This document shows positions 44,239 to 54,029 of a DNA stretch of 64,000 bases, one piece after another; positions within the stretch are counted from its first letter, which is position 1; each line of letters opens with the position of its first letter. The notes under the pieces were generated by a model. It searched no databases. It was not told the DNA's origin and was given only the letters and a program-made list of their open reading frames with translations. This stretch comes from an uncultured Aeriscardovia sp. (lineage in GTDB: Bacteria > Actinomycetota > Actinomycetes > Actinomycetales > Bifidobacteriaceae). The translations under genes were made by a program, and so were the position numbers. The stretch spans positions 1-64,000 of the forward strand of contig CAIFES010000002.1 in assembly GCA_903789535.1 (NCBI GenBank), in the 5' to 3' direction.

Positions 44239-46371
44239 TCAGTGCGCCGCCGGGATATTCATCTGCTGGGCGATGGCCTGGAAGAACGCCTCATTGGACG
44301 GCGTCTTCTTGAGCATCGGCACCAGGCGGCTGTAGACCTGCTCGGGCTCGAGGCCGCCGAACGCGCGGCGCAGGCCGTAGATGATGCGCAGCTGGTCGGG
44401 CTTGGTGAGCAGCTCCTCGCGGCGCGTGCCGGAGGCGTTGACGTCGATGGCCGGGAACATGCGCTTGTCGGACAAGTCGCGCGAGAGCCGCAGCTCCATG
44501 TTGCCGGTGCCCTTGAACTCCTCGAAGATGACCTCGTCCATCTTGGAACCGGTCTCCACCAGCGCCGAGGCGATGATGGTCAGCGAGCCGCCGTTCTCGA
44601 TGTTGCGGGCGGCGCCGAAGAACCGCTTGGGCGGGTAGAGCGCCTGGGCGTCCACACCACCGGAGAGCACGCGACCCGAGGCCGGCGCGGCAATGTTGTA
44701 CGCACGGGCGAGGCGGGTCATCGAATCGAGCAGGACGACCACGTCCTGGCCCATCTCCACGAGTCTCTTGGCACGCTCGATCGCCATCTCGGCGGCCACC
44801 GTGTGCTCCGAGGCCGGCTTGTCGAACGTGGAGCTGATCACCTCGCCGTGCACGGTGCGCTCCATGTCCGTCACCTCCTCCGGGCGCTCATCGACGAGCA
44901 CCACCATGATGTGGCACTCGGGGTTGTTCTCGTGGATGGCGTTGGCGATGGCCTGCAGGGTGATGGTCTTGCCGGCCTTCGGCGGTGAGACGATGAGGCC
45001 GCGCTGGCCTTTGCCGATCGGCGAGACGATGTCGATCATCCGTCCGATCAGCTTGTTCTGCTGCGTCTCCATCCGCAGGCGCTCGGAGGGGTAGATGGGC
45101 GTGAGCTTCTCGAACTGCGGGCGGTCGGCCGCCTCCTCCACGCTCAGGCCGTTGATGGAGGTGATGGAGCGCACCGGCACGAACTTCTGGTGGCGGTTGT
45201 TGCCATGGCGGTTGTTGCCGCCCAGACGGATGGTGCCCTGCACGGCGTCGCCCTTGCGCAGACCGTACTTCTTGACCATGCCCATGGAGACGTAGACATC
45301 GTTGGGGCCGGGCAGATAGCCGGAGGTGCGGATGAAGGCATACGAGTCGAGCAGATCGACGATGCCGGCGACCGGGGCGGTCTGCTCCTCCGGCTCTGTG
45401 CGCTGGTCGGCGCGCTCGTCAGGCTCGAACTCCTCGTCGTCACGGTTGGCGCGGCGACGCTCATAGCGGCGGGTGCGGCCGCCGCGCTCGTCCCTGTCGT
45501 CACGGTTGTTGTGGCGACGGTCACGGTTGGTGCGGCGGGAGAAGCGCTCGTCCTCCTGGTCACGACGGGAACGACGGTCCTGATGCCCGCCGCGCTCGTC
45601 CTCTGACGGCTCCTGGTCGGCGCCGTCTTCCTCAAGACGGTACGTGCGGATCTGCGGGACCTCCTCGTCCTCGCGGGCGGCGGAGGAGGCAGGGCCGGCG
45701 GTGCGCACCACGCGGTGCGGACGGCGGCGCGTCTGGCCGGACTCGTGCTGGCCGCCGTTCGCCTCGCCATGCGAGTTATCGGGCAGCGAGGCGAGGATGT
45801 CGTCGAGCGAGTGCGCGCGCCCCGCGTGACGCTGGTATTCGTGCGCCGGGGAGTCGGACGGGCCGGCCTCATGCTGGTGGCGGGGCCGGCTGGGAAGACG
45901 GATGCCGAGGTCGAGATCCTCGATATGGCCGCGGCCGCGCGAGGGGGCGCCGCCCTCGTCCCGACGGGTCTGCGGGGCGGAGAACACGCCGGCCGGCGCG
46001 GAGGAGGACGGCGGGACCTGGGATGATACCGACGCGGCGGCAGAGGCAGACGCGGCCGTCTGGGAGGCCGATCCGGCCTGCGGTCCGGCCTGCGGCGCGG
46101 AGGACTTCTCTTTCAGTGCCTGTCCGTCCGCCGCCTGCTCCGGGGTGACGGCCTTTTCGGCGGCCTTTGCCGCCGTGGAACCGGGCTTGCGGCCCCTGCG
46201 CGGCACGCCGACGGTGACGCCGGCCGGCGCCTTTCCGCCGGTACGGGCCGCCTGGAGCGTGGCGGCGAGCTCGGACTTGCGCATGGTGGACACACCGCGC
46301 AGACCCATCTGTCGGGCGAGTTCCTTGAGCTCCGGCAACTTCATTTCAGCAAGATCGCTGGCTACTGCCAC
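44239..46371 (-). CDS. rho: Transcription termination factor Rho
   Basis: A hexameric RNA helicase for termination, 710 residues. Residues 1-45 form the Rho N-terminal helical domain; 45-331 are a low-complexity insert changing from Ala/Ser-rich to Arg/Asp/Asn/Gly-rich ([20 protein letters not shown]); 332-420 are the RNA-binding cold-shock-like fold ([20 protein letters not shown]); then the ATPase core with [12 protein letters not shown] (Walker A) and [16 protein letters not shown] (Walker B). Long inserts occur in other actinobacterial Rho proteins and aid binding of GC-rich RNA. Start is GTG, about eight bases after AAAGG. Confidence 0.96.
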   Translation of the reverse strand: MAVASDLAEMKLPELKELARQMGLRGVSTMRKSELAATLQAARTGGKAPAGVTVGVPRRGRKPGSTAAKAAEKAVTPEQAADGQALKEKSSAPQAGPQAGSASQTAASASAAASVSSQVPPSSSAPAGVFSAPQTRRDEGGAPSRGRGHIEDLDLGIRLPSRPRHQHEAGPSDSPAHEYQRHAGRAHSLDDILASLPDNSHGEANGGQHESGQTRRRPHRVVRTAGPASSAAREDEEVPQIRTYRLEEDGADQEPSEDERGGHQDRRSRRDQEDERFSRRTNRDRRHNNRDDRDERGGRTRRYERRRANRDDEEFEPDERADQRTEPEEQTAPVAGIVDLLDSYAFIRTSGYLPGPNDVYVSMGMVKKYGLRKGDAVQGTIRLGGNNRHGNNRHQKFVPVRSITSINGLSVEEAADRPQFEKLTPIYPSERLRMETQQNKLIGRMIDIVSPIGKGQRGLIVSPPKAGKTITLQAIANAIHENNPECHIMVVLVDERPEEVTDMERTVHGEVISSTFDKPASEHTVAAEMAIERAKRLVEMGQDVVVLLDSMTRLARAYNIAAPASGRVLSGGVDAQALYPPKRFFGAARNIENGGSLTIIASALVETGSKMDEVIFEEFKGTGNMELRLSRDLSDKRMFPAIDVNASGTRREELLTKPDQLRIIYGLRRAFGGLEPEQVYSRLVPMLKKTPSNEAFFQAIAQQMNIPAAH

Positions 46372-46648
46372 TGTGAAAACCTTTCATGCTCCCCGATGCG
46401 ACCGCCGCGCCTGAAAAGAACCCGGCTGCGGAAAACGAGGAAGAAAAACGGAAGACCGGGGCGACCACATCATTCGTGCACCACCGGCACTGAGGCTTAC
46501 TCTAACAACGCGGGACTACAAATGCACCGGCCGCACGGCGATGACGACGACGGATGGCAGGGCCGCACAAGGTTGCGAAAGGCAAAAACGGCCATGACAG
46601 ACAACCTGACAGACACAACCCGACGCGTAAAACATGACAGACAGAAAA
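46372..46648. other. Intergenic region between rho and pgi
   Basis: No gene is visible. The right part is the rho leader of at least 100 bases; a TAGAGT sequence on the minus strand near 46498-46503 is a possible -10 box. The left part has the 14-mer aaaacggccatgac twice (46585-46598 and 46645-46658) and catgacagaca twice, again short duplications downstream of a gene (pgi). Confidence 0.45.
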
Positions 46649-46676
46649 CGGCCATGACCCCGAAGGGCCATGGCCG
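46649..46676 (-). terminator. Terminator of pgi
   Basis: cggccatg pairs with catggccg, followed on the minus strand by TTTT, 20 bases after the pgi stop codon. Confidence 0.75.
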
Positions 46677-46696
46677 ACAAAACCGGGTGATGCGCC

Positions 46697-48394
46697 TCAG
46701 CGGCGATGCGCGCGGTAGAAGCGGATGAGCGCCTGCGTGGACTGGTCCTGCTTGGCCAGTGCGTCGTCATCCTTGGAGATCGCCGGGGCGATCTGCAGGG
46801 CGAGCTTCTTGCCGAGCTCCACACCCCACTGGTCGAAGGAGTCGAGGCCCCAGACGGTGCCCTCGGTGAAGACGATCATCTCGTAGAGGGAGACGAGCTC
46901 GCCGAGGCTGTACGGGGTCAGCTCGTCGCCGAAGATCGAGGTGGTCGGACGGTTGCCGGTGAACACGCGGGCCGCGGCGACGACCGGGTCGGTCGTGCCC
47001 TCGGCGTGCACCTCGTCGAGCGTCTTGCCGAAGGCGAGCGCCTTGGTCTGGGCCAGGAAGTTGGACAGGAACAGCTCCTGCACGTCCTGCTCGCCGTCCT
47101 TGACCGCGTCCTTCGTGTTGGCGAAGGCGATGAAGTCGGCCGGGATGACGTGGGTGCCCTGGTGGATCAGCTGGTAGAAGGAGTGCTGGCCGTTGGTGCC
47201 GGGCTCGCCCCAGAAGATCTCGCCGGTCTTGGAGGTGACCGGGGTGCCGTCCCAGCGCACGGACTTGCCGTTGGACTCCATGGTCAGCTGCTGCAGGTAG
47301 GCCGGGAAGCGGTGCAGGTACTGGTTGTACGGCAGGATGGCGTGCGACTCGGCGCCGAAGAAGTCGTCGTACCACACGTTCATCATGCCCATGAGCGCCA
47401 CGACGTTCTTCTCGTACGGGGTGGTGCGGAAGTACTCGTCCATGGTGTGGAAGCCCTGGAGGAACTGCTCGAAGCGCTCCGGGCCGAGCACGATGGCGAG
47501 GATGGTGCCCACGGCGGAATCGACGGAGTAACGGCCGCCGACCCAGCTCCAGAAGCCGAAGGTGTTGGCGGTGTCGATGCCGAACTCCTCGACGCCCTTG
47601 AGGTTGGTGGAGACGGCGATGAAGTGCTTCTTCACGGCCTCCTTGCGCGAGTCCTCGGAGCCGTCGATGGCGCCCTGCTCCTGCAGCCTGCGCAGCAGCC
47701 AGGCACGGCAGTCACGGGCGTTGGTGAGGGTCTCGAGGGTGGTGAAGGTCTTGGAGACGATGACGAAGAGCGTGGTCTCCGGATCGAGATCCTTCGTCTT
47801 CTCCGACATGTCCTGCGGGTCGATGTTGGAGATGAAGCGGGCGGACAGGCCGGCGTCGGCGTACGGCTTGAGCGCCTCGTACACCATGACCGGACCCAGG
47901 TCGGAGCCGCCGATGCCGATGTTGACGACGGTCTTGATCTTCTTGCCGGTCACGCCGCGCCACTGGCCCGAGCGGACCTTGTTGGCGAAGCTGTAGATAC
48001 GGTTGAGCACGTCGCGCACATCCTTGACGACATCCTGGCCGTCGACGATGAGCTCGCCCTCGTCGGTCACCGGGCGGCGCAGCGCGGTGTGCAGCACGGC
48101 GCGGTCCTCGGTGTTGTTGATGTGCACGCCGTTGAACATGTCCTCGGTGCGCTCACGCAGATGCACCTCGTCGGCGAGCTTGGCGAAGATCTTGAGGGTC
48201 TCCGGCTTGATGAGGTTCTTGGACAGATCGAAGTGCAGGTCGCCCGCCTCGAAGGAGAGCTTGCTGGTGCGCTCGGCGTCGTCGGCGAACCACTGGCGCA
48301 GGTTGATGCCCTCGCCCTTGAGCTGGGCAAGATGCTCGTCGAGCTGCTTCCACGCCTCGGTCTTTGTGGCGTCCACAGGTGGTTTGATGGCCAT
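46697..48394 (-). CDS. pgi: Glucose-6-phosphate isomerase
   Basis: Interconverts glucose 6-phosphate and fructose 6-phosphate; in bifidobacteria it feeds the fructose-6-phosphate shunt. The 565-residue protein shows [14 protein letters not shown], the signature [12 protein letters not shown], and the catalytic Glu/His region ([18 protein letters not shown]). The ATG at 48394 follows AAAGGGAA and gives the family-like start [18 protein letters not shown]. Confidence 0.96.
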   Translation of the reverse strand: MAIKPPVDATKTEAWKQLDEHLAQLKGEGINLRQWFADDAERTSKLSFEAGDLHFDLSKNLIKPETLKIFAKLADEVHLRERTEDMFNGVHINNTEDRAVLHTALRRPVTDEGELIVDGQDVVKDVRDVLNRIYSFANKVRSGQWRGVTGKKIKTVVNIGIGGSDLGPVMVYEALKPYADAGLSARFISNIDPQDMSEKTKDLDPETTLFVIVSKTFTTLETLTNARDCRAWLLRRLQEQGAIDGSEDSRKEAVKKHFIAVSTNLKGVEEFGIDTANTFGFWSWVGGRYSVDSAVGTILAIVLGPERFEQFLQGFHTMDEYFRTTPYEKNVVALMGMMNVWYDDFFGAESHAILPYNQYLHRFPAYLQQLTMESNGKSVRWDGTPVTSKTGEIFWGEPGTNGQHSFYQLIHQGTHVIPADFIAFANTKDAVKDGEQDVQELFLSNFLAQTKALAFGKTLDEVHAEGTTDPVVAAARVFTGNRPTTSIFGDELTPYSLGELVSLYEMIVFTEGTVWGLDSFDQWGVELGKKLALQIAPAISKDDDALAKQDQSTQALIRFYRAHRR

Positions 48395-48552
48395 ATTTCC
48401 CTTTCCGCAGCCCGCAACACACACCCGTGAGCGGCACGGGGGCCGGCCTTTGTGCCAACGTTTGCGGTACTGCTGTCACACGGCTTCGGAGCCGTTTCCA
48501 CCCGTCAATTTATCGCCGATAAGAGACGAGGACGGGATGGAGGACGACCGTC

Positions 48553-49797
48553 TCAGCGCGCCAGCCGCAGCGCGCGCAGGAGGGCCGGGCGAACGAGCCG
48601 GTCGAGCAGGAGCAGGACGAGCGCGTAGACGAGGCTCGCCGCCAGGCCCGCGATGAAGAAGACCGCCGCGCCGGCACGGACGGCCACACCCGCCAGCACC
48701 TGCGTGGAGAACATGTGCCAGGGCACGAAGAGCAGCGACTGGCAGATGTAGAAACCGAGGATGGAGGAGGCGAGACGGCGCACCACCGCAGCCCCCGCCG
48801 GCTCGGGCTCGTCGACCCGCTCGGCCGGGTGGAGCAACGAGCGGCGCACCGCCAGGGCGAGCAGGCCCGCCGCCAGCAGCAGCGAGAGCAGCGAGGTGGA
48901 TTTGTAGGCGAGCGCGCCGAGCAGGAACACCCTCCCGTGCGCGGCGAGCACGGCCGCAGCGGCCTCGCAGCCCAGGACGAGCACACCGGCGGCCAGCACG
49001 ACGGGACGGGCGAGGCGCGCGGTCCTGCGCCTGTCCTCGCCCATGAGCCCGGCAAGGAGGAAGGCGACGAGATAGGTGGCGGCGCTCATCAGCTTCCTCC
49101 AGTCGAACAGCCCGCGCGTGAAACTGCCGCGGTCGACGAAGGCGATCCACACATCGAGGGCGAGCACGCCGGCGGCCACGACCCAGAAGACGGCCGAGGA
49201 GAGCAGCGGCCTGTGCGCGCCGATCCAGGCGAGCACCGGCGCCAGCGCGAGAAAGACGAGGTAGAGCCAGATGAACTCGAGACCGCCGGCAAGCCAGCCC
49301 CGGCAGGTGCGCCCGGCGACAAAGACCGGCGCACCGAGGGCCTGGGCCACAAGGCCGATGAGCAGGTAGAGGGCCACGGAGACGAGGATGACCCCGGCGC
49401 GGCGGGCGAAGTCGCGCCCTTCACGCCGCCAATAGCCGGGCTTGAGCGCCCGGGCGCGCTGCCGCGGCAGCAGATAAAAGCCGGAGATCATGAAGAAGAC
49501 GGAGTTGCCGGCCGCCCCGAGCAGGCTGATCAGACCGAGGACGAACGCCGATCCGCCGCCGATCCACGAGACGGGCACACCCTGCTGCCCATAAGCGTAG
49601 GCGTTGAAATACGGCTGGAACGTATGGAAGACGGCGATGCCGGCGATCGCGAGCAGTCGCAGCGTCTCCACGGCGACGTCACGGCGGCGACGCACAGGCG
49701 ACGATACAAGACCTCCGGCGGGGGCATCCCGCACGGAGGCCTGCGCGACCGCACCATGCGCGGCAACGTCCTGCACGTCCTGTCCGTGTTTTTCCAT
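48553..49797 (-). CDS. Acyltransferase-3 family membrane protein
   Basis: A 414-residue integral membrane protein with about ten TM helices of the acyltransferase-3/OafA type. The family start is present (RDVAVETLRLLAIAGIAVFHT, with the conserved His) together with FFMISGFYLLPRQR. Such proteins O-acylate surface polysaccharides or other envelope molecules; the substrate here is unknown. TACGGT ends seven bases before the ATG and there is no SD, so the message may be leaderless. Confidence 0.82.
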   Translation of the reverse strand: MEKHGQDVQDVAAHGAVAQASVRDAPAGGLVSSPVRRRRDVAVETLRLLAIAGIAVFHTFQPYFNAYAYGQQGVPVSWIGGGSAFVLGLISLLGAAGNSVFFMISGFYLLPRQRARALKPGYWRREGRDFARRAGVILVSVALYLLIGLVAQALGAPVFVAGRTCRGWLAGGLEFIWLYLVFLALAPVLAWIGAHRPLLSSAVFWVVAAGVLALDVWIAFVDRGSFTRGLFDWRKLMSAATYLVAFLLAGLMGEDRRRTARLARPVVLAAGVLVLGCEAAAAVLAAHGRVFLLGALAYKSTSLLSLLLAAGLLALAVRRSLLHPAERVDEPEPAGAAVVRRLASSILGFYICQSLLFVPWHMFSTQVLAGVAVRAGAAVFFIAGLAASLVYALVLLLLDRLVRPALLRALRLAR

Positions 49798-49892
49798 AGC
49801 GCCCACCGTACCCGCATGTGCCCGAACGTCTCACGCAGCCTGCCCTGGGCGACACTCCCACGACCCCTCTCGCGCAAAGTCCGGCTGTGGGG

Positions 49893-49898
49893 TAGACT
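49893..49898 (+). promoter_or_regulatory. -10 box of tRNA-Thr
   Basis: TAGACT ends 33 bases before the tRNA, matching the -10 boxes used elsewhere in the window. Confidence 0.45.
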
Positions 49899-49931
49899 TG
49901 GGCTTCGTTGTCGCGGTCAACGCGAGAGCAT

Positions 49932-50004
49932 GCCACTTTAGCTCAGTCGGTAGAGCGTCTCTCTCGTAAAGAGAAGGTCGACAGTTCGATTCTGTCAAGT
50001 GGCT
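49932..50004 (+). tRNA. tRNA-Thr(CGT)
   Basis: Acceptor stem GCCACTT/AAGTGGC, D arm GCTCAGTCGGTAGAGC, anticodon arm TCTCTCGTAAAGA with anticodon CGT, T arm CGACAGTTCGATTCTGTC, discriminator T. CCA is not encoded. Confidence 0.93.
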
Positions 50005-50009
50005 CCGGT

Positions 50010-50034
50010 GCCCCAGCCCTGCTGGGGCATTTTT
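50010..50034 (+). terminator. Terminator of tRNA-Thr
   Basis: gccccagc pairs with gctggggc around a three-base loop and is followed by a run of T. Confidence 0.9.
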
Positions 50035-50079
50035 CGTCTGTACCGGTTCCGGCGCCCGCCCACCGGTACGGGCGGACGG

Positions 50080-50160
50080 GCGCGAGTGGCGGAATTGGTA
50101 GACGCGCAGGATTTAGGTTCCTGTGGCTTTGCCGTGCGGGTTCAAGCCCCGCCTCGCGCA
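50080..50160 (+). tRNA. tRNA-Leu(TAG)
   Basis: Acceptor stem GCGCGAG/CTCGCGC with discriminator A. The anticodon arm CAGGATTTAGGTTCCTG gives anticodon TAG. A variable arm (GGCTTTGCC) and total length of 81 nt mark a class II tRNA. Confidence 0.95.
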
Positions 50161-50325
50161 CGAGAAACGGCCCGCGAGGCGGGCGCTCGCGACAGGCGGT
50201 CTACCGGCCGGCGCCACGCGCCGACGGGCAGGCCGATATATCGTGTTGCGCCTCTAGCATTGGGGGAATCGTTTCCACACGAAACCGGCAGAGGCGCAAG
50301 CAACCGCCCGCGAGGAAAGAAGATC

Positions 50326-51327
50326 ATGCAGGTCGTACTCCAGCCGATCGCACTGCTGCTCATCATCGCGGCGGGCTACACCATGAAGCGCACCGGCATC
50401 GTCACGTCCCAGGGCTACCGCGTGCTGGAGCAGGCCATCATCTGGCTCACGCTGCCGGCCGACATCATCTATTCGTTCACGGTCAACAACCCTGAGCGCA
50501 ACATGCTGTGGATCTCGCTGTTCGGCTTCGTCTGCGCCCTGCTGCCCATCCCCTTCCTCTTCCTCGTCAGCCGCAAGAGGCCCATTACCCAGCGCTTCTT
50601 CCTGATGATCAACGGCTCGGGCTCCAACGTGGGCAATTTCACCTTCCCGGTCATCTAGGCGCTGATGGGCATGGGCGCCATCCTGCCCTCGGTGATGTAC
50701 GACATCGGCAACTGCATCGTCGTGTCCGCCACGTCCAACGCGGTCACCTCGGCCATGCTCAAGATCCCCGCCGACCGCCCGCTCAAGGACGTCATCGAGA
50801 TCGACGAGAACGGCAACGAGCATCTGCACATTGAGGCGCAGGACGAGGATGCCCGGCGCATCGCCAAACGCCACCAGCGCCTGGCGGTGTTCAAGTCGTT
50901 CATCACCTCGCCGAGCTTCGACGTCTATATCCTGCTCATCCTCCTGCTGCTGTTCGGCATCCGCCTGCCCAAAGAGGTGGCGACGTTCCTCAAGCCGATC
51001 GCCGACGCCAACACGTTCTGCTCGATGGCGATGATCGGCATGCTCATGGAGATGCCCTCCAGCAAGCGCGAGGCGAAGCAGGTGGCCGAGGTGTTCGGCT
51101 GGAGGCTCGGCTTCTCGTTGCTGTTCGTGGCGGCCTCATTCCTGCTGCCGTTCGACCTGCGCACGCGCACCATCGTGGCCATCTCCACGCTCTCGCCGGC
51201 CTCCATCTTCGCCACGATGTTCACCGACAAGGCGCTCGGCGACGCCAAGAGCGCGGGCTTCACGCTCACGCTGACCTGCATCTCCTCGCTCATCATCATG
51301 ACGGTGATCTACTTCGTCGCCATCTGA
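50326..51327 (+). pseudogene. AEC-family transporter with an in-frame amber codon
   Basis: The reading frame encodes an auxin-efflux-carrier/AEC type permease of 333 codons with about ten TM helices, but codon 111 is TAG (50656-50658), between NVGNFTFPVI and ALMGMGAIL. Reading frame and similarity continue unchanged afterwards, so this is a single nonsense change, most simply CAG to TAG. The N-terminal 110 residues contain about four helices; a restart at ATG 50665 or 50671 lacks a good SD. Function would be organic-acid or similar anion export. It could be a sequencing error, a recent loss, or amber suppression. The last 12 bases before the stop (cgtcgccatctg) are repeated 38 bp downstream. 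Confidence 0.82.
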
Positions 51328-51429
51328 GGATCTTCCGGCGACGGAAATGGTCCGTCGCCATCTGTGAGTTCTGCGGGGTGTGCCCGGATTTATCCGGATT
51401 CGGTCGGTCTCGGCCGGTTGTATCCGGCC

Positions 51430-52167
51430 TTATTCTGAGCCGAGGTACACCTCGATGTCTTTGGCGATCTTGCGCATCGCCTTGCCGCGATGGCTGATCG
51501 CATCCTTCTGCGCGGGGCTGAGCTGCGCGGCCGACAGGCGCGTGACGAGCGCCGCCGACACCGCGGCCTTCTGGGACACATGCCCGGCGGGGCGCTCCTG
51601 GGCGGTCTCCTGCCGGTCGGCCTCCTTGCCCTGCGGCTGGTCGTCGGGCAGGAAGATCGGGTCATAGCCGAAACCGTTCTTGCCGCGCGGCGCACGCGCG
51701 AGCAGACCGGTCATCTGCCCGTGCTCGGCCACCTCCAATGGCTTGTCGGCATGGTTGGACCCCACACCGGAGGGCACCACGAGCGTGGCCACGCATTCGA
51801 AGCGGGCGGTGCGCTTTTCATCAGGGATGTCCTGCACCTGGGCGAGCAGCAGATCAAGGTTCGCCTTGTCGTCACCGTGCCTGCCCGCCCAGCGCGCCGA
51901 GAGGATGCCCGGCGCCCGGCCGAGCACGTCGACGATGAGGCCGGAGTCGTCGGCGACGGCCGGCAGACCGGTCTGCTCGCTGACGAAACGGGCCTTGAGC
52001 AGCGAATTCTGCTCGAAGGTGACGCCCGTCTCCTTCGGGTCCTCCAGACCGAGGTCGGCGGCGGAGACGAGCTCCAGACCGTCGAGATCCTCGCCGAGGC
52101 GATCGCGCAGGATCTCGCGGAATTCGCGCAGCTTGCCCTTGTTATGCGTTGCCAGAACCAGTCTCAT
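51430..52167 (-). CDS. rdgB: XTP/dITP diphosphatase (RdgB/HAM1)
   Basis: Removes non-canonical purine triphosphates (dITP, XTP). LVLATHNKGKLREFREIL at the start, VADDSGLIVDVLGRAPGILSARWAG and GKNGFGYDPIFLPDD are family motifs, and SPAQKDAISHRGKAMRK ends the core. The 245-residue protein is longer than usual by an insert of about 35 residues (Gln/Glu/Ala-rich) between the last two motifs. It follows rph by about 70 bp, the usual rph-rdgB pair. Confidence 0.94.
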   Translation of the reverse strand: MRLVLATHNKGKLREFREILRDRLGEDLDGLELVSAADLGLEDPKETGVTFEQNSLLKARFVSEQTGLPAVADDSGLIVDVLGRAPGILSARWAGRHGDDKANLDLLLAQVQDIPDEKRTARFECVATLVVPSGVGSNHADKPLEVAEHGQMTGLLARAPRGKNGFGYDPIFLPDDQPQGKEADRQETAQERPAGHVSQKAAVSAALVTRLSAAQLSPAQKDAISHRGKAMRKIAKDIEVYLGSE

Positions 52168-52239
52168 CTGTCCTTCTTTCGTTCTTTCCCGGCGCTCTCG
52201 CCGCTTTCCACTGCTGTGTCTTGTTGTGTCTCAGCGTTT

Positions 52240-53007
52240 TCAGTCCTGCGCGAGGGCGTCGTTCTGCGCCTTCTGCAGCTCGCGGTTGCCCTTGGCAGCC
52301 AGGTCGAGCAGCTCTGTCAGCTGGGAGCGGTCGAACGGGCCGTGCTCGGCGGTGCCCTGGATCTCGATGAATTTGCCCTCGCCGGTCATCACCACGTTCA
52401 TATCCGTGCCGGCGTGGGAATCCTCCGGATAGGGCAGGTCAAGCATCGGCACGCCCTCGATGATGCCGGCGGAGACGGCGGAGACCTGGTCGGTGAGCAC
52501 CCGCGCGTTCTGGGCGATGAGGTGGTGCGCCTTGGCCCAGTTGACCGCGTCGACGAGCGCCACGTAGGCGCCGGTGATGGAGGCGGTGCGAGTGCCACCG
52601 TCGGCCTGGAGCACGTCGCAGTCGATGAGGATCTGGTTCTCCCCCAGCGCCTTGTAATCCACCACGCCGCGCAGGGAGCGGCCGATAAGCCGGCTGATCT
52701 CCTCCGAGCGGCCGTTGACATGGCCGGCGCGCGACTCGCGCGGGGTGCGCGTGCCGGTGGCGCGCGGGATCATGGCATACTCGGCGGTCACCCAGCCCAG
52801 GCCCTCGCCCTTGCGCCAGCGCGGGACGCCGTCCTGCCACGAGGCGGTGCACAGCACGCGCGTGCCGCCGCATTCGATGAGGACCGAGCCCTCGGGGTTG
52901 CGCGTCCAGTGCCGGGTGATCCTGACCGGCCGCAGCTCATCGACCGCGCGCCCGTCGTAGCGGACGACCTTGCCATTGACCGTGTGCACAAGTTGAATCT
53001 CGCTCAT
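52240..53007 (-). CDS. rph: Ribonuclease PH
   Basis: A phosphorolytic 3'-5' exoribonuclease that trims tRNA 3' ends, 255 residues. Conserved motifs: [54 protein letters not shown] and [25 protein letters not shown] ends six bases before the ATG, and the intervening AAGGT could be a weak SD, so the transcript is either leaderless or very short-leadered. It precedes rdgB. Confidence 0.96.
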   Translation of the reverse strand: MSEIQLVHTVNGKVVRYDGRAVDELRPVRITRHWTRNPEGSVLIECGGTRVLCTASWQDGVPRWRKGEGLGWVTAEYAMIPRATGTRTPRESRAGHVNGRSEEISRLIGRSLRGVVDYKALGENQILIDCDVLQADGGTRTASITGAYVALVDAVNWAKAHHLIAQNARVLTDQVSAVSAGIIEGVPMLDLPYPEDSHAGTDMNVVMTGEGKFIEIQGTAEHGPFDRSQLTELLDLAAKGNRELQKAQNDALAQD

Positions 53008-53172
53008 ACCTTCAGCCTAGACCCGCGCTGCGCAGGCACCGCCGCGGTGCATACGGGTGCTGTCCCGTCCGCCGGATGCCCCTACCGACGGATGCACCGG
53101 ACCGGCGTCAGACGACGATGCCCGGACAGCGCCCCGCCCTGCCCCGGCACCGCGCCGACGTACCCTTGTCCT

Positions 53173-53829
53173 ATGAAGTTTCTGCGCAGGATGATCGTCT
53201 TCCTCTACCGGCTCGTCGTGGCATTCTTCGCCCTGACCGGCACGTTCGTCACCTGGACCGGGCAGATGCCCGACAACTGGTTCTTCTTCACGCACGAGAT
53301 GAACTTCCTCGCGGGCCTCATCTTTGTGTGGGCGGCCTTCGCCACGCTGCTCGACGGCGTGCAGCCGCCGGCCTGGCTCAAGTCGGGCGTCACGATGGCG
53401 CTCATCGTGGTCAGCGTGGTGGCGAACACCATCCTGCCCACGCCGGATCTGGCCACAAAACCGCACTATTTCGGCATTCCCGAGTCATGGATCCTGCACA
53501 TCATCGTGCCGGTCCTCGCGGTCGTCGACTGGTTCCTGGCCGACCGGCACCGCCGGCTCAAATGGCATTACTCGCTCAGCTGGCTGATCTACTTCCTCGT
53601 CTATTTCGCCGTCATCCTCGTGCGCGCGCACTTCTTCCCCAAAGCCGGGCTGCTCTCGCCCACCGACCCGTATCCGTACGGGTTCATCGATCTGACGCAG
53701 CACACGCCGATGACGGTGGCGACGAACGCGGTACTGTGTCTGGCCGCCTTCTTCGTGCTCGGCCTGCTGCTGTGGGCGGTCGACCGGCTCCTGCCCGCCA
53801 AGCCGCTCATCGACGCCGACCCGCGCTGA
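53173..53829 (+). CDS. Pr6Pr-like integral membrane protein
   Basis: A 218-residue protein with six predicted TM helices and conserved prolines and aromatics (HIIVPVLAVVDWFLADRHRRLKW, YPYGFIDLTQHT), resembling the Pr6Pr family of unknown function. TACCCT ends six bases before the ATG and no SD is visible. It is divergent from rph. I can offer no function. Confidence 0.75.
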   Translation: MKFLRRMIVFLYRLVVAFFALTGTFVTWTGQMPDNWFFFTHEMNFLAGLIFVWAAFATLLDGVQPPAWLKSGVTMALIVVSVVANTILPTPDLATKPHYFGIPESWILHIIVPVLAVVDWFLADRHRRLKWHYSLSWLIYFLVYFAVILVRAHFFPKAGLLSPTDPYPYGFIDLTQHTPMTVATNAVLCLAAFFVLGLLLWAVDRLLPAKPLIDADPR

Positions 53830-54029
53830 CAGATCACGCGGCTGGGCTGATGTTGACAGATCCCATGACCGGTATATCCCGCATATCCCGCGGACAGCCG
53901 CGCCACAGCCTCGCAGGCGATCACCGACAACACGGCCCCGCCGATCAGGGGCAGTGACAATACAGTGATACAGTGGCAATCCTGTCCGTCAGGGACAATA
54001 AAAAATGGGAGAGAAACAGGGAGGCCGCC

